Below are positions 60,897 through 64,000 of a stretch of 64,000 nt of DNA, piece after piece (within the stretch, counting starts at the first letter, position 1; each line of letters opens with the position of its first letter). The position numbers were made by a program, and so were the translations under genes. Origin of the DNA: Eudorina sp. 2006-703-Eu-15 (taxonomy: Eukaryota > Chlorophyta > Chlorophyceae > Chlamydomonadales > Volvocaceae); contig BDSI01000039.1 in assembly GCA_003117195.1 (NCBI GenBank), positions 750,001 through 814,000 on the forward strand. The letters run 5' to 3'. The notes beneath the pieces are model-generated. The model saw nothing but the letters and a program-made list of their open reading frames with translations, did no database searches and was not told the origin of the DNA.

Positions 60897-61043
60897 TTTC
60901 AGATGCTCTGTGTAAGCGTCCAGAAGTTGAGAGCACGTCCAGCCATTCGCCGCAAACGCCCCGCAACCCTCCGACAACACCAACTGTCAGCACCATCGGA
61001 GCGGCCAAGACGAGACGACCGGCCCCAGCATCCGCCCAATGGT

Positions 61044-64000
61044 TTACGCAACTTTGGGGCTAAGCCCCACCCCCAAGCCCATGGCTCCGGGCGTACCGAA
61101 GCCCGTCCCGCGGCCGCCTGCAGCGGACAGCGCGGCACTGCCTAATCCCCGGTCCAGCTGCTCCGCAGTCTGCTCGGCGGCCGCTGCCGTCACCAGCCGC
61201 TCCAGGGCGGCTAATGCTGTGCGCGCTGCGGAGAGGCCGCTGTACTGCTGCATCACCGCGCCTTGCACCTGCGCGACCGAGGGGCGACCCGTGGGGGCAT
61301 GCACAAACCGGTCAGAGCATGGGTCATGTTGTGTGCATACGGGAACAGGCGCTGATATCCGGCTCGAGAGGTTCGACAGTTACGCCAGCCTGGCACCCTG
61401 TTGGATTTCCCGCAATTTGCACACCGCTGTGAAGACCAGATTATTGAAAGAGCAACGAATGGCAGCCTGGCACACTTGTTCATCAGCATCCACCCACCCG
61501 TGCTTAGAAATGTGCAAGCTACCATCCCAATGAAAACTCGAGGGCGGGCGCGTGACTCATGTAGGCGCACGTCACAGGCAGATACAAAAACAAGGCAACC
61601 CCGCAGGGCAGAGCAGCACAGATCAGTGCCCCGAAATGCCCCTCACCTTGTCGAGCTGCGTCTCCGGGATGCTGCCCACACGAACGGCCGTCGCGGCCGC
61701 AGCGCCGCCGGTGCGTCTCTGTTCACACATGCGGCGCGCCCGTGCAGAGATGCCCGCCCACTGACTCTGCAGGGAGCTGACGCGCGCCTCCGCCGCGGAC
61801 AGCTCGTCGCTGGCGGCCACCTCCGCCCTGGACAGCGCCCTTGGCAGCGACCAATGCAGGCTGGCCAGCATGCCTAGCACGGGCACGACGCGGTGACAGC
61901 GGCCGGACACGTATTCGTGGTACTTGGATGCCCGCAACCGTAAAGTAGATATTAGATAATTGGGACAACGACCGGTTCACGCGTCCCCTAGCTGCTGCGG
62001 CTGTAACAATCCAGATCCTCCCTTTCCACGTACACCGATACCCGTACATTACCACCACTCCTAGCACCATACGGCATTGACGGATCGAAGAGGTCTGTCT
62101 GTCTGTCTGTCTGTCCATTGGCGTTACTTCATTGGTCTGTCGGCATCCGTGCCACCATCGGCATGTGCTCAAGCACACCCTACCTGCTCGTTCAACCAGG
62201 TTATCGTGTAGCAGCTGGACTCGGCTAAGCCGGGCCTCCAGCGACTCCTGCCGCCCCTCCAGCCCCGCTGCCATGTCGGCCAACTCCGCGACCGCCGCCG
62301 CGTGTTTCCCCGCCTCCCCGCGGAGCACGTCAGCGCGGCTCCGCAAGTCGACCGCCGCTCCGTGGAGGAAGGCCATTTGCTTCCCTCTGAGCGCGGCTAT
62401 GCAGTCGGTCAGGTAGCGCAGGCCCTCCGGCGTGGCCGCCGTGAGCGGCTTGGGCGCCCCTGCAAGGAACGCGCCGGGTTTGGACTTCGGTGTGAGAACC
62501 TGGCAGAGCTCAACTACCCACAGCACCTGCGGGGCGAACCCCCCGACCCGCCCGTGACTTTGCCTCTGCGAGTGCAACGCGCAATGCACGCGGTACATCT
62601 GGGGGTTACGAGCATCCCCGTGGGACAGCAGGCGTCAGCCCTCGACGTCTCTTACTGGAAAACCACCAGTTAAAACCATCGACTCTAGATGTCCCCTCCC
62701 TGTACCGGTAGTTGCAGTGCGTCTTGGCAACGCACGAGAACGGTTACGACGTTGGTATCACTTTTACGAGCGCCCGTCCCGGCCGCGAGTTTCGATGGTG
62801 ACGCTTCCTACACCGGACGTGTGCCCACATCCCCCCCCAATCATCCGCCCCTCAGGAACCGATCCCACCTGCGGGCGGCGCGGGGAGCTTCCGGTCGGCA
62901 GGCGGGACGATGAGACTGCCGTACACGGACTTGATGTGCGCCTCCACCTGGACCTTGCGCTGCTCGGGGCTCGCCGCCGGCACCCGCGCCGGTGTGCCCC
63001 GCTGCTGCTGCTGGTCGCCTTGGGTGGGCGTCCGTGCCTGCTGTCGCTGGTCGATCCGCAGTGAGGCCGCCCCCGCCGGCTGGAAGTAGTGGAGGGCGCC
63101 TGAATCCATGGAACAAGCAGAACACACAGAAGCGCTTGGAACAGGGAATATAGGGTTTATCATGCGTCCCTGGAGTGCAGACCATGGTTCCGCGCTGGCT
63201 GGGGCAGGCCGAACTTGATTCCCATCAGTCTCCGACCCGGCGGACCCCGTCCCATTACCTAAACATTGACCGGATGGCAAATAGTGCAGCGTCCCAATCA
63301 GGTCGTTTGCTGTTAGCGCTCGCCAGCGACACCCCTGCACTCGTGCACCTTACCTTCCGCCGTCAGCATCACCAGGCCCCCTCCCAGGAGCGGGTTCAGC
63401 AACAGGCAGCTGCCGACGACGGCCGCGCCGCGCGCCGCAGCGCTGATCGCTGCCGCCGGCGTCGCGCCGCCGCCACCGTGCGCGGTCGCGTCGTGCACGC
63501 ACGTCACGACCGGTGCGGGCAGCTCCGCCGGCAGCGCGTCGCCGCCAGGCGTCAGCCTGCCCTGCGCTTGCCCTACTGCCCCCGCCGCAAGCCACTGCCC
63601 AAGCATCCCGCTCCACGGCAGCGTGACGCGCCAGCACCCGCCCGACCTCTGGCAGACCCACACCGTGGCTGTCGAGCTGGTCCCCGTGACAGTCGTTGCG
63701 CTGCCGGCGACACCTGTCTGAATACGAACCGACATCGCCCGCCGAGCCAAGGCCACGGACGTCGCGGACATGCCCAGGCCATCGTCAAACGCGTCGTCCT
63801 CATCAGCTTCCTCCGCATCGCTTGCGGACGCGAAGCCGTCGCCTCTGCCAGCCCCGCGGCGCGGCAGTGCGGGCGGCAACTCCACGACATCCAGCAGCGC
63901 CATGCCCGGCGTCATCCCTGCGCTCGCCGGCAGCGAGCCCGTCGAGCCCGACGGCCCCGGCCCATTGCCGACGACCCGCAGCGTGCACTTGTACCGCACG
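61044..64000 (-). CDS. NUP88: NUP88-like nucleoporin (5' partial)
   Basis: Five minus-strand exons are in the window: 64000-63354 (continuing beyond the edge), 63099-62869, 62459-62184, 61873-61647 and 61268-61044, all in phase, covering about 535 C-terminal residues. The N-terminal part resembles the end of a beta-propeller (VVTCVHDATAHGG, VGSCLLLNPLLGGGLVMLTA). After HYFQPAGAASLRIDQRQQ comes a long helical C-terminus: YLTDCIAALRGKQMAFLHGA, AVAELADMAAGLEGRQESLE, then LPRALSRAEVAASDELSAAE. The last resembles the PVLSDSE/LSxAE region of NUP88 coiled coils. NUP88 pairs with NUP214 and NUP62 on the cytoplasmic face of the nuclear pore and takes part in protein and mRNA export. The call rests on architecture and scattered motifs; another propeller plus coiled-coil protein is possible. 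Confidence 0.62.
62093..62114 (+). repeat. (GTCT)n microsatellite
   Basis: About five to six units, in the intron between the third and fourth NUP88-like exons seen here. Confidence 0.9.

Larger units (their letters stand above)
60222..61043. other. Shared 3' region of convergent genes
   Basis: 822 bases between the stop of the unrecognised plus-strand gene and the NUP88-like stop, without a supported exon. Candidate poly(A) signals of the two genes overlap here. Confidence 0.5.

Overview
The window looks like nuclear DNA of a GC-rich green alga, most likely a volvocine or other Chlamydomonadales relative. The evidence is dense genes with many small GT-AG introns, coding exons with very strong G/C third positions, long Ala/Gly/Gln/Pro-rich protein segments, abundant (CA)n and other simple repeats inside introns, and TGTAA poly(A)-type motifs 200-700 bases after several stop codons. 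The species call is an inference; the gene models below were built by hand from reading frame, splice-site phase and family knowledge.

Layout, left to right. (1) 1123-4125 (+): the 3' part of a secreted glyoxal/galactose-oxidase-like copper radical oxidase. (2) 4126-7637: gene-poor. (3) 7638-11275 (+): an SRPK-type SR-protein kinase with its own RS-rich tail, plus a possible alternative terminal exon at 11727-11820. (4) 12095-20934 (+): a 13-exon gene for a plastid-targeted, membrane-anchored long coiled-coil protein resembling MFP1. (5) 20935-26054: gene-poor, microsatellite-rich. (6) 26055-34380 (-): a very large coiled-coil plus Gly/Ala/Gln low-complexity protein of unknown function. (7) 34707-37021 (+): a PRCC-family protein, divergent from gene 6. 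(8) 38526-44604 (+): an F-box plus FIST-domain (FBXO22-like) protein, followed by a probable 555-bp MITE at 44626-45180. (9) 46745-52891 (-): cytosolic-type aspartyl-tRNA synthetase, complete in 12 exons. (10) 53264-53902 (+): a DPY30-like protein. (11) 54546-55880 (-): proteasome subunit beta type 6 (beta1). (12) 56190-60221 (+): an unrecognised, largely disordered acidic protein. (13) 61044 to beyond 64000 (-): a NUP88-like nucleoporin, 5' end outside the window.

The right half (34-64 kb) is compact and dominated by housekeeping functions: splicing/nuclear (PRCC), ubiquitin (F-box), translation (AspRS), chromatin or cilia (DPY30), proteolysis (beta1) and nuclear pore. Genes alternate strands, giving three short divergent intergenic regions (about 310-370 bases) and several convergent pairs. 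There is no operon logic.

The most unusual material is in introns and spacers: a (GTGG)n array that begins exactly at a 5' splice site and a related array at a second donor, a (CTGAC)n array inside an AspRS intron, a 26-bp-stem hairpin in another AspRS intron, a diverged duplication that includes the last PRCC exon, several dispersed short repeat families that recur between unrelated genes (one always next to CA-rich tracts), and a MITE-like element.
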